From contig ONAK01000084.1 of assembly GCA_900315765.1 (NCBI GenBank), positions 1 through 35,873 of the forward strand: a stretch of DNA of 35,873 nt, read 5' to 3'. Below, one piece after another: positions 15,019-23,355 of the stretch. This stretch comes from an uncultured Prevotella sp. (GTDB taxonomy: Bacteria > Bacteroidota > Bacteroidia > Bacteroidales > Bacteroidaceae). The position numbers were made by a program, and so were the translations under genes. Under the pieces are notes generated by a model. The model was not told the origin of the DNA and ran no database searches. It saw only the letters and a program-made list of their open reading frames with translations. Each line of letters starts with the position of its first letter. Position 1 is the first letter of the stretch.

Positions 15019-16506
15019 ATGAGGAAGAATGTATTTCGTTATCTATCCTGTTTGTTTTTATCTTGTTTCGCACTTACGTCGTGTGGCGGAAGTAGCAGTA
15101 GCGGCGAGGAGCCTGCACCTAAAGTAACTATCAACTTACGCTCGTGTAGCATAACAGAAGGGACGGAATATGTTGCTTCTGATTTAAAGGAGGTCACGCT
15201 ATCCTATAATAATGTGGTGGCTGTGAGTGGTAGTGCAAACATCACACTGAACGATACAAAATGCTCGGCCAAGTCGGGCAGCACAACGGCTATGGATGTC
15301 GTGATTAGTCTGCCTACATTGGAACTGGGCAAGACTTATGTGCTGACTATCCCCGAGGGATCTATCGTGTATAAGAATGACAATACGGTAAGTGCGCCTG
15401 CCTACAAAGTAAGCTTTACTACAAAAGGTGGTACAAAGCCTATCGACAATGATGCTACGGCCTTGACAAAGAAGTTGGGCTGGGGATGGAATCTGGGTAA
15501 TCACTTCGATACCAGTTCTGGTCAGGATGGCGTTCATCCGCAGTGGGGCTATTGGGATAATGCCACCCCTACACAAGCACTTTATACCAACCTGAAGGCA
15601 GCCGGTGCCAGCACTGTGCGCATTGGCGTGACATGGGGTAACTACCAGACGGCCGACACATGGGAGATAGAGGCCAGCTACATGGCTGAGGTAAAACAGA
15701 ATGTAGACTGGGCTGAGGCTGCCGGACTGAACGTCATCCTGAACATGCACCACGATGAATACTGGCTCGATATAATCAAAGACAAAGGCGACTTCCTTAT
15801 CTTTGAATCGTTCAATGAGATACAAGACGGTGGCTGGGGCTGGGGCGCCAACCGCACTGATGGCGGCAAGCAGTATAGAACGCTTAACGAGTGGAACCAG
15901 TTGGTGGTAAACACTATCCGTGCTACTGGCGGGAACAACGCTACTCGTTGGATTGGTGTGCCGGCTTATGCTTCTAGTCCGTTGTATGCGCTTGAGGATG
16001 GTTTTGTACTGCCTACCGATGATGCTAACCGCGTGATGGTGAGTGTGCATTTCTATGATCCAAACACTTTTACACTGACGCCAGAGAACAGCGATGGTAA
16101 GTCGGAATGGGGCCACACAGCTGCAGAGGGTAAATACCAACCTTACAGCAATGAAGAGCATGTGAATGAGATATTCCAGGACTTGCAGAACAAGTATATC
16201 GCCAAGAACATACCAGTCTATATTGGCGAGTACGGTTGCGTGATGCATAAGTCGGATCGTTCAAATCTGTTCCGTAACTACTACTTGGAGTACGTATGCC
16301 GTGCAGCTTATTCCTATCACATGCCACTCTGTATCTGGGATAACAATCAGACCGGAGGCGGTAACGAGCATCATGGCTACTTTAACCACAACGACGGATC
16401 ATATCTTAATGGAATGGAGTCGCTGGTAAAGACGATGATAAAAGCGGCGACTATTGATGACGCCAGCTACACACTGGAGACGATATACAACAACGCTCCG
16501 AAATAA
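15019..16506 (+). CDS. GH5 endo-glucanase lipoprotein (GH5_4-like) with a shortened catalytic domain
   Basis: A 495-residue surface lipoprotein (SCFALTSCGGSSSSGEE, Cys 22). An N-terminal Ig-like domain (about 34-136) precedes a GH5 barrel. Hallmarks: LGWGWNLGNHFDT (153-165), VRIGVTW (200-206), NVILNMHHDEYW (238-249), acid/base Glu in FESFNEIQD (E267), HFYDP (344-348) and nucleophile Glu in IPVYIGEYGC (E404). GH5_4 enzymes cleave the beta-1,4-glucan backbone, often xyloglucan, and this protein would make the first cut at the cell surface. Only 20 residues separate HHD from NE, whereas related enzymes have about 45-50 including a helix of the barrel. The sequence jumps from YWLDI to KDKGDFLIF, an apparent in-frame loss near 15770-15780. 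The catalytic residues remain, but folding may be harmed. The ATG at 15019 is preferred over the in-frame GTG at 15013. Confidence 0.85.
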   Translation: MRKNVFRYLSCLFLSCFALTSCGGSSSSGEEPAPKVTINLRSCSITEGTEYVASDLKEVTLSYNNVVAVSGSANITLNDTKCSAKSGSTTAMDVVISLPTLELGKTYVLTIPEGSIVYKNDNTVSAPAYKVSFTTKGGTKPIDNDATALTKKLGWGWNLGNHFDTSSGQDGVHPQWGYWDNATPTQALYTNLKAAGASTVRIGVTWGNYQTADTWEIEASYMAEVKQNVDWAEAAGLNVILNMHHDEYWLDIIKDKGDFLIFESFNEIQDGGWGWGANRTDGGKQYRTLNEWNQLVVNTIRATGGNNATRWIGVPAYASSPLYALEDGFVLPTDDANRVMVSVHFYDPNTFTLTPENSDGKSEWGHTAAEGKYQPYSNEEHVNEIFQDLQNKYIAKNIPVYIGEYGCVMHKSDRSNLFRNYYLEYVCRAAYSYHMPLCIWDNNQTGGGNEHHGYFNHNDGSYLNGMESLVKTMIKAATIDDASYTLETIYNNAPK

Positions 16507-16511
16507 GAAAG

Positions 16512-16545
16512 ATGCCGATCTGATGAGGATCGGCATTCTTTTTTT
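16512..16545 (+). terminator. Terminator after GH5
   Basis: ATGCCGATC (16512-16520) pairs with GATCGGCAT (16528-16536) over a 7-base loop, followed by TCTTTTTTT. It lies 5 bases past the GH5 stop, and the T-run overlaps the last base pair of the convergent GH2 stop codon. Confidence 0.9.
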
Positions 16546-18942
16546 AGAAGGTATCAATACGGAGTTTCCCCGTTTTTAGTTTTTCTGAGGTGCAGCTGAG
16601 TGTGATGGTCGATGGAACGTGACCACTCTGGATGATGAACTGTGCCAAGCCGTTAAAGGCGGGTATGCTGAACTCTCGGCAGTGCTGACTCTTGGGGTGA
16701 TCTTCGCCGTTATACGATGGATCGCCATTGCCAGCACCAAGTATGCGGGCATCGCCATCGAGGTGCATTGTAAGCATCTGACAGGCATCGGGCACTACGC
16801 GCCCCTTTTGATCCTGAATCTCTACCGTTACAATAGCCACGTCGCGACCGTCGGCTGTCATGGCACTGCGGTCGGCTTTCAGTGCAATCTTGTAGGCAGG
16901 CTTGGTAGTTTCGATGGTTTCGGTGAGGATACGCTTGCCGTTTTTGTAGCCTGTTGCTACCACCTTGCCTGGCTGATAAACGGCCTTCCACTTCAGGTGA
17001 CCATTCTTAGGCATGGGCTGACGGCCCAGTCTCTTGCCGTTTACAGTGAGTTCCACCTCGTCGCAGTTACTATAGGCCCACAGCTCTATCTCTTCGCCTT
17101 CATGCCCCTTCAGGTTCCAGTGGGGGAAGATGTGGAGTGTGGGCTCATCAGTCCACCACGATTTAAGATACCACGCCTCGTCTTTCCAGAATCCGCAGTA
17201 GTCGAGAATGCCAAATTCAGAGTCGGTTGCAGGATAACTGAGTGGATTAGGTTCGCCTCGATAGTCGAAACCGGTCCAGTAGAACAGACCTGCTGCCCAA
17301 GGGCGTTCGGCATAGAACTTCCAACCGCGCTCAATCACGTTCTCTATGTGATGGTGGGTGGTGTCGCGGTTCATGCTTACCATACGGCCAGGCTGTTGAG
17401 GCGAGTTGAAATAAACGCCGCGTGTGCCGCAGCCGGTGGTTTCTTCTGTTCCCACAATCTTCCACGAAGGGTTAGCTTTCTTGCGGTTGTCTACATCATT
17501 CTGCACAATGTAATTGAATCCTACTACGTCGAGTCCCTTTATCATCTCTGTACCGCCGGCATTGGCGATGGTAGATGGGCGCGTAGGGTCGAGTAGACGG
17601 GTGTATTCACGCATGGCAGCTGCTATACGTGTGCCTTGGATGGTGTTCTCTATACCCCATTCTTCGTTGCCATCACTCCAAAGGATGATGCTGGGGTGAT
17701 TACGGTCGCGCTTAATCATGTTTGCCAAGAGGCGCTGATGCTCGGTGTTGATACCGGTCAGGCGGTTCTCGTCGATGACGAGTATGCCCTCGCGATCGCA
17801 GATGTCGAGTAGAGCAGGCGTCATGGGGTTAGCTGTTTGATACGCCAAGCCATTAGTGCTTCAGGCATGGCAGCACCTACTCCCGCATGATCCTGATGCA
17901 TGTTTACCCCCTTCAGTTTCAGGGGCTGGCCGTTGAGCAAGAAACCTCTGTCGGCATCGAAAGCAATATCTCGGATACCGGTGGTTGTCTCATACACATC
18001 GGTCACATGGCCATCCACCTTAACGGTTGTCTCTACCTTGTATAGATACGGATCGGTGGTACTCCACAGATGTGGCGCCTGCAGCGATAGAGTCTGTTTG
18101 CAGTCGCTGGTTTCTTTTGGTCTTAAAGTGATGGTGGCTATGGTGGTCTTGCCTACCTCATGTCCCTCAGCATCCAAGAGTCGCTGCTCTACCTCGCAGG
18201 TTGTTGCTTTCAGCGAGTGGTTGTTTACCTCAGTATCGATGTGGATGGTGGCTGAGGTATATGGTTGTTTGATGTCGGCATAGACAAATGTGCCGAAGGG
18301 TGCCACGCTGACGGCGGAAGTCTTGGTAAGCCAGGCATCGCGATAGATACCTGCACCCTCGTAGAACCAACCCTCTTCGAGGGTAGCATCGGCACGCACA
18401 CAAATCAGGTTCTGCCCGCCGTAGTTTACATACTCAGTTACATCGTATATCTGGGTGGCATAGCCGCTGGGCTCTGTGCCCATATAAAAGCCGTTGAACC
18501 ACACACGTGCATTGCGGAAGATGCCATCGAACCTCAGGGAGATATGCTTGCCCTCATCATTGGCAGGGATGCTGATAACCTTACGATACCAGCCAACACT
18601 GGTCTCGGGATATTTATACCCCACGGTCTTGTAGCCATGCGAGTGACTGGCTTCAGGGGCATAGGGTAGAGTAGTAGCCCAGTCGTGGGGAATGCTTACC
18701 TCTTGCCAGTCTGCATCATTGAACTTCATGGCGTAAGGCCCCTCGTTGTGTATTGAGTTAGCCTTCGTAAGGTAATTGAAATACTCGGTGCCACAATTGA
18801 AGTCTTTTTTCGGATCGGCCGCATGGCCGAATGCAAACTTCCAGCCTTTATCCAGCAGGATGGATTCACGCGCATTTGTCTGAGCCGTGATGCTCAGAGT
18901 CAGCATCAAAGCGGTTGCTAATAGTAATAGTCTTGTTTTCAT
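16544..18942 (-). pseudogene. GH2 beta-galactosidase-type gene, split by a frameshifting deletion
   Basis: Two adjacent minus-strand frames make up one GH2 enzyme. The 5' part (18942-17821, 373 residues) has a signal peptide (LSITAQTNA), the sugar-binding and Ig-like domains and the start of the catalytic barrel (LKGVNMHQDHAGVGAA). It stops after RIKQLTP. The 3' part (from about 17848 to 16544) resumes with NPMTPALLDICDREG and carries the acid/base Glu in SDGNEEWG, the nucleophile Glu in KIVGTEETTG, and C-terminal beta domains. GH2 relatives have about 13 residues (like LKEMGCNAYRTSH) between RIKxL and NP. Their absence plus the frame change means about 37 bases were lost near 17829. In xyloglucan use the enzyme would remove terminal beta-galactose. 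Without the deletion the protein would be near 820 residues. An assembly error is the main alternative to a true pseudogene. Confidence 0.85.
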
Positions 18943-18977
18943 TTTTCTTTTTTTGACCGATGTTGTTGTTATTTGTG

Positions 18978-19011
18978 CAAAGATAGTAAAAAAAAGTTGT
19001 CATGATTCAAA
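18978..19011 (-). promoter_or_regulatory. Promoter of the GH2 gene
   Basis: TATCTTTG on the minus strand (18978-18985) is a perfect -7 box. A TTTG (19008-19011) lies 22 bases further upstream, slightly far for a -33 element. The gene starts 35 bases downstream of the -7 box. Confidence 0.55.
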
Positions 19012-19029
19012 TGTGTGGCCTTTTTTTAC

Positions 19030-19037
19030 TACCTTTG
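19030..19037 (+). promoter_or_regulatory. -7 box of the GH97 promoter
   Basis: TACCTTTG is a good TAnnTTTG box 27 bases upstream of the ATG at 19065. The -33 region would fall at about 19008-19016 and overlap that of the divergent GH2 promoter. No clean TTTG is seen there, so an activator may be needed. Confidence 0.55.
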
Positions 19038-19064
19038 CAACTTAGTATTACAATTCGACAATTT

Positions 19065-21068
19065 ATGAAAAAGTTTTTGCTATCTTTGTTCTGTCTCACT
19101 GCTATGAGTGCATGGGCCGGAAGCTATGAGGTGAGTTCGCCTAATGGTAAAGTGAAAGTAACTGTTGAGGCTGGCAGCATGGTAAACTGGTCGGTTAGCT
19201 ACGATGGAAAGGCTGTACTACAACCGTCTGTTATAGACATCAGCGTGCAGCAAGGTAAGAAAACTGCTGGTTTGGGCAAGGTGGGTAAGGTGAGCAAGAA
19301 ATTTGTCACGGGCAGTTTCAAGACCCCTTTCTATAAGAAGGCCGAAGTGGCCGACAGCTATGGTCAGCTTGTACTCTACACCAATCAGAAATGGTCTATC
19401 GAGGTACGTGCCTACGATGATGGCGCTGCCTATCGACTCATCACCTCATCAGCACAGCCTATGGTGGTGAATAACGAGACGGCAGAGTTCCGGTTCGCAG
19501 CCGATTATCCTGTCTTTGTGCCTTATGTCAACGATAACCGTTCGGGTGAGCGCTACTGCTATTCGTTCGAGTCGTATTACGACGAACAGAAATTCTCGAG
19601 TATGTTTGCCGACTCGTTGACCATCACTCCATTGGCAGTGTGCATGCCTGGCGGTATGAAAGCTATCGTGATGGATGCAGGCGTGGATAACTATCCTGGC
19701 ATGATGCTCATCAAGGGCGATGGCAACTCGCTTAAGGCTGAGTTCGCACCTTATCCTTTGGAAAACATGATTGGTGGCTACGACCGTCTGAACCTTGTGC
19801 CTACCAAGCGTGCCAGCTTCATCGCCAAACTCGCAGCCAAACAGGCACTGCCTTGGCGCGCAGTGGTGATAACCGAGAATGATGCCGATATTCTGAACTG
19901 CGATATGGCACAGCGCTTGGCACCAGCCTGTCGCATTGCCGACACTTCGTGGATCAAACCAGGCAAGGTGGCTTGGGACTGGTGGAACAACTGTAACATC
20001 ACAGGTGTAGATTTCGCCTCGGGCATGAACACCAATACCTATCTTTATTATATCGATTTCGCCTCACGCAACAACATCGAGTATATCATCATCGATGAGG
20101 GTTGGAGTGGTAAAGAGTCATTGATGGAGGGCCTAAGCCCAGAAATTGACCTCTCCCGACTGGTCGCCTATGGAAAAGAGAAAGGCGTGGGTATAATTCT
20201 CTGGTCTAGTTGGCGTAACCTGATTGGCAACAACCCCGAGGGTGGCATCAAGGTTACTGAGACGGTGATGAAGCATTATGCTGATATGGGTATCAAGGGC
20301 TTTAAGGTCGACTTTTTCGATCGCGACGACCAGCAGGTGATAGCTTCTGCCTATCAGGTTGCCGCCTGTGCCGCCAAGCATCATCTCTACCTCGACTACC
20401 ACGGTCTGAAGCCTTGCGGTATTCAGCGTGCCTATCCCAATATCTTCAATTTTGAGGGCGTAAAAGGTCTGGAGAACTCTAAATGGGAACCACGAGTAGG
20501 TGATGGCCCACTGCATAATCAGCCACGTTATGATGTCACAGCTCCCTATCTGCGCATGCTGGCTGGTCCTATGGATTATACTCCTGGTGCTATGACGAAC
20601 GCTATGAAAGATAGTTTCTTTGGCAATAACAATCACCCGATGAGTCAGGGTACCCGTGTGCACCAGATGGCCATGTACACCATTTTTGAGGCGCCGTTGC
20701 AGATGCTGGCCGATAGTCCTACCAAATACATGCAGAATCAGGAGTGTACCGATTTCATTGCACAGGTGCCTACTACCTTCGATGAGACGGTGGTGTTGGC
20801 TGGTGAACTGGGAGAATATATCGCCATTGCTCGTCGCAAGGGCTCTACCTGGTATGTGGCCGCGATGACCGATTGGACACCACGTGAGCTCACCATCAGT
20901 CTCGACTTTCTGACTCCAGGTCAGCATCAGGCCACCATCTTTGCCGATGGGGTGAATGCTCAGAAGGATGCTACTGACTATCAGTGCATCCGAAAGACTG
21001 TGACCTCAACCGACCGCCTTGCCATTCGTCTGAGTAGTGGCGGAGGTTGGACTGCTATCATGTATTAA
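19065..21068 (+). CDS. GH97 glycosidase, retaining (alpha-galactosidase) type
   Basis: A 667-residue secreted enzyme (signal peptide MKKFLLSLFCLTAMSAWAG). The N-terminal beta-sandwich covers about 20-290, the barrel begins at WDWWNNCNITGVDF, and a C-terminal beta domain ends in GGGWTAIMY. GH97 has inverting alpha-glucosidases such as SusB, which use a Glu base, and retaining alpha-galactosidases with an Asp nucleophile. Here GIKGFKVDFFDRDDQ puts an Asp (D416) at the nucleophile position, and FNFEGVKGLE (E464, E470) supplies the acid/base candidates, so the retaining alpha-galactosidase type is favoured. The start at 19065 is chosen because an upstream in-frame ATG at 19002 lies before the promoter. 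The frame is intact. It is divergent from GH2 and convergent with GH3. An alpha-galactosidase is not required for plain xyloglucan, so the glycan may be more complex. Confidence 0.85.
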   Translation: MKKFLLSLFCLTAMSAWAGSYEVSSPNGKVKVTVEAGSMVNWSVSYDGKAVLQPSVIDISVQQGKKTAGLGKVGKVSKKFVTGSFKTPFYKKAEVADSYGQLVLYTNQKWSIEVRAYDDGAAYRLITSSAQPMVVNNETAEFRFAADYPVFVPYVNDNRSGERYCYSFESYYDEQKFSSMFADSLTITPLAVCMPGGMKAIVMDAGVDNYPGMMLIKGDGNSLKAEFAPYPLENMIGGYDRLNLVPTKRASFIAKLAAKQALPWRAVVITENDADILNCDMAQRLAPACRIADTSWIKPGKVAWDWWNNCNITGVDFASGMNTNTYLYYIDFASRNNIEYIIIDEGWSGKESLMEGLSPEIDLSRLVAYGKEKGVGIILWSSWRNLIGNNPEGGIKVTETVMKHYADMGIKGFKVDFFDRDDQQVIASAYQVAACAAKHHLYLDYHGLKPCGIQRAYPNIFNFEGVKGLENSKWEPRVGDGPLHNQPRYDVTAPYLRMLAGPMDYTPGAMTNAMKDSFFGNNNHPMSQGTRVHQMAMYTIFEAPLQMLADSPTKYMQNQECTDFIAQVPTTFDETVVLAGELGEYIAIARRKGSTWYVAAMTDWTPRELTISLDFLTPGQHQATIFADGVNAQKDATDYQCIRKTVTSTDRLAIRLSSGGGWTAIMY

Positions 21069-21072
21069 TACT

Positions 21073-21109
21073 AATAATCCCCGCCAAAAAGCGGGGATTA
21101 TTTATTTAA
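21073..21109. terminator. Bidirectional terminator between GH97 and GH3
   Basis: AATAATCCCCGC (21073-21084) pairs perfectly over 12 bp with GCGGGGATTATT (21091-21102), loop CAAAAA, followed by TTATTT on the + side and T/A-rich sequence on the minus side. It touches the GH3 stop codon. Confidence 0.9.
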
Positions 21110-23345
21110 GCGTCAGAATGGTCTTTCTTAAATGAGGAAGACTGCTATCTGGTCCTATCATTATCTTAAAGTCGCCAGGTTCTATAACATAGCCGTTAGG
21201 GCCATAAAACCGTAGCAGGTCATCGGTGATTTCAAACGTTACTACTTGGCTTTCGCCTTTCTTAAGGTGTATGCGCTTGAATCCTTTCAGTTCTCTTACA
21301 GGGCGACTGATGCTGGCTACAACATCGTGGATGTACAATTGCACGATTTCATCGGCATCGTAATTGCCTGTATTCTTTACTGTAACACTGGCTGTTCTGC
21401 CATCAAGAGTAATATCACTATAATCGAAAGTGGTATAGCTCAGTCCGTAGCCAAAGGGGTAGAGCGGATCGTTGCGTATATCCAGATAGTTGCTGCTGAA
21501 CTTAGAAAATGTTTTAGCTCCCTCGGCTACTGGACGACCTGTTGGCAGGTGGTTATAGTAAAGCGGCTCCTGACCTGTGGCCTGTGGCATGGAAGTTGTG
21601 AGCTTCCCGCTGGGTACCTTGTCGCCAAATAATACGTCGCAGATGGCATCGCCAGCCTCGCTACCGCCAAACCATACTTGCAGAATAGCTGGCACGTGAG
21701 CTTGCTCCCATGTCATCACTGTGGGGCGGCCTGCAAAATTGAGCAATACCAGAGGTTTACCGAGTGCCAATAGTGCCTCAAGTAGCTCTTTCTGTGCGTC
21801 AAACATTTCCAGTGTCGCCCTGCTACTGCTTTCACCTGTCATCTCGGCCGATTCGCCCATAGCGCAGACAATGACATCTGCCTGACTGGCGATGGTCAGA
21901 GCCTCGCGCTTAAGTTGTTCGGCATCGCCAAATGGCGTGGGGCGATAAAAGCCGCCGTCCATCTGCAAGATAGAATCGTTGGTGAAGTTGCAACCCTGTG
22001 CATAACTCAGTGTAGCCTTGCCTTGAAGGGCTTGTTGCATGGCTTCTTTGAGTGTGGCATATTTGGTGTTATCTGCTGTAGGAGCCCAAGTTCCTGCCAT
22101 GTTGTCTCGATTATGAGCCATAGGGCCTATCAGGGCAATCTTGCCCTGTTTCTTCAATGGTAGCAAGTGGTTGTCGTTTTTCAACAGTACAAAACTCTTG
22201 GCTGCTATCTCGCGTGCGGCTTGTCGGTGTGCTGGGGTATAGATATCCTGGACATGGCGCTTTTTGTCGAGGAAACGATAGGGATTGTCGAACAGTCCCA
22301 GTTTGTATTTCGCTTCTAAAATACGGCGGCATGCCTGATTGATTTCTGTCATTGATACACGGCCATCTTTCAGTGATTGTGCTAATGTGTTGATAAACCC
22401 CTCAGAGCACATGTCCATATCTGTTCCAGCCTTCAGTGCCATTGCCGAAGCTTGGTCCAGATTACCTAGGCCATGCTTGATAATCTCACCGATAGCGCCA
22501 TAATCGGTCACCACGAATCCGTTCCAGTTCCACTCTCCTCGTAACACATCATCGATGAGCCATTTGTTGGCGGTAGCTGGTATGTAGTCTACAACATTGA
22601 ATGATGTCATAACCGACCCTGCACCAGCTTTTACTGCAGCCTCGTATGGCGGGAAGTATTGGTTATACATACGTGTATGACTCATGTCTACCGTATTATA
22701 GTCGCGTCCTGCCTCTGCTGCACCATATAGGGCATAATGCTTCACACAGGCCATCATGTTCTCTGGGCCGTAATTACCTTGGTAGCCCTTTACCATTGCC
22801 TCGGCAATGCGACTGCCTAAATACGGATCTTCGCCATTACCCTCGGCAATACGGCCCCAACGGGCATCGAGGGCTATGTCAACCATCGGACTGTAGGTCC
22901 AGCAGATACCATTGGCAGTAGCTTCTTTGGCTGCTATACGTGCCGATTGTTCTATACCTTGAAGGTCCCAAGTACACGATAGGGCGAGTGGGATAGGGAA
23001 TATCGTTTCATAGCCATGAATCACATCCATGCCCACCAGCACGGGTATACCCAGACGGCTCTGCTTGACTGCAACCTCTTGCAGACGCCGGATATCATCA
23101 ACACCCTTTAGATTTAATACAGTGCCTAACTTACCTTCTGCAACAAGTTTCAGTAGTGGACTGTTTTTCTCTTCGCCAGTAGTAACCGATGAACCTGGCA
23201 TTAGGTTCATCTGGCCCAGCTTCTCTTCGACAGTCATTTTTGCCATCAGCTGGTCGATAAAAGCATTCATCTTCTTATCTTCTGCCTGACTGGCTATGCT
23301 TGCCATCAGCATAAATGCTGTTATAAGAAATATCTTTTTCATCAT
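21102..23345 (-). CDS. GH3 beta-glucosidase (BglX-like)
   Basis: A 747-residue enzyme with a signal peptide (ASIASQAEDKK), expected in the periplasm. It removes glucose from the non-reducing end of beta-glucan oligosaccharides, the last step after xylose and galactose are stripped. Domain 1 is a barrel with KHYALYGAAEAGRDYN and the nucleophile Asp in GFVVTDYGAIGE (D281). Domain 2 holds the likely acid/base Glu in EMTGESSSRA (E505). A fibronectin-III-like domain forms the C-terminus (VTVKNTGNYDADEIVQLY through VRELKGFKRI). The frame could extend up to 23399, but the signal peptide fixes the start at the paired ATGs 23345/23342. It starts 10 bases after the GH9 stop, so GH9 and GH3 form an operon. 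Confidence 0.92.
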   Translation of the reverse strand: MMKKIFLITAFMLMASIASQAEDKKMNAFIDQLMAKMTVEEKLGQMNLMPGSSVTTGEEKNSPLLKLVAEGKLGTVLNLKGVDDIRRLQEVAVKQSRLGIPVLVGMDVIHGYETIFPIPLALSCTWDLQGIEQSARIAAKEATANGICWTYSPMVDIALDARWGRIAEGNGEDPYLGSRIAEAMVKGYQGNYGPENMMACVKHYALYGAAEAGRDYNTVDMSHTRMYNQYFPPYEAAVKAGAGSVMTSFNVVDYIPATANKWLIDDVLRGEWNWNGFVVTDYGAIGEIIKHGLGNLDQASAMALKAGTDMDMCSEGFINTLAQSLKDGRVSMTEINQACRRILEAKYKLGLFDNPYRFLDKKRHVQDIYTPAHRQAAREIAAKSFVLLKNDNHLLPLKKQGKIALIGPMAHNRDNMAGTWAPTADNTKYATLKEAMQQALQGKATLSYAQGCNFTNDSILQMDGGFYRPTPFGDAEQLKREALTIASQADVIVCAMGESAEMTGESSSRATLEMFDAQKELLEALLALGKPLVLLNFAGRPTVMTWEQAHVPAILQVWFGGSEAGDAICDVLFGDKVPSGKLTTSMPQATGQEPLYYNHLPTGRPVAEGAKTFSKFSSNYLDIRNDPLYPFGYGLSYTTFDYSDITLDGRTASVTVKNTGNYDADEIVQLYIHDVVASISRPVRELKGFKRIHLKKGESQVVTFEITDDLLRFYGPNGYVIEPGDFKIMIGPDSSLPHLRKTILTLK

Positions 23346-23355
23346 GACTGTAGGA

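Noticed and set aside
15199-16248. 349-codon open frame on the minus strand
   Set aside because: It is antisense to the GH5 gene, which carries catalytic motifs. The frame is a by-product of codon bias.
16619-17596. 325-codon open frame on the + strand
   Set aside because: It is antisense to the GH2 gene, which has recognisable acid/base and nucleophile motifs on the minus strand.
17821-17848. Programmed ribosomal frameshift in GH2
   Set aside because: No slippery heptamer is seen, and about 13 conserved residues are missing, so frameshifting would not give a normal enzyme.
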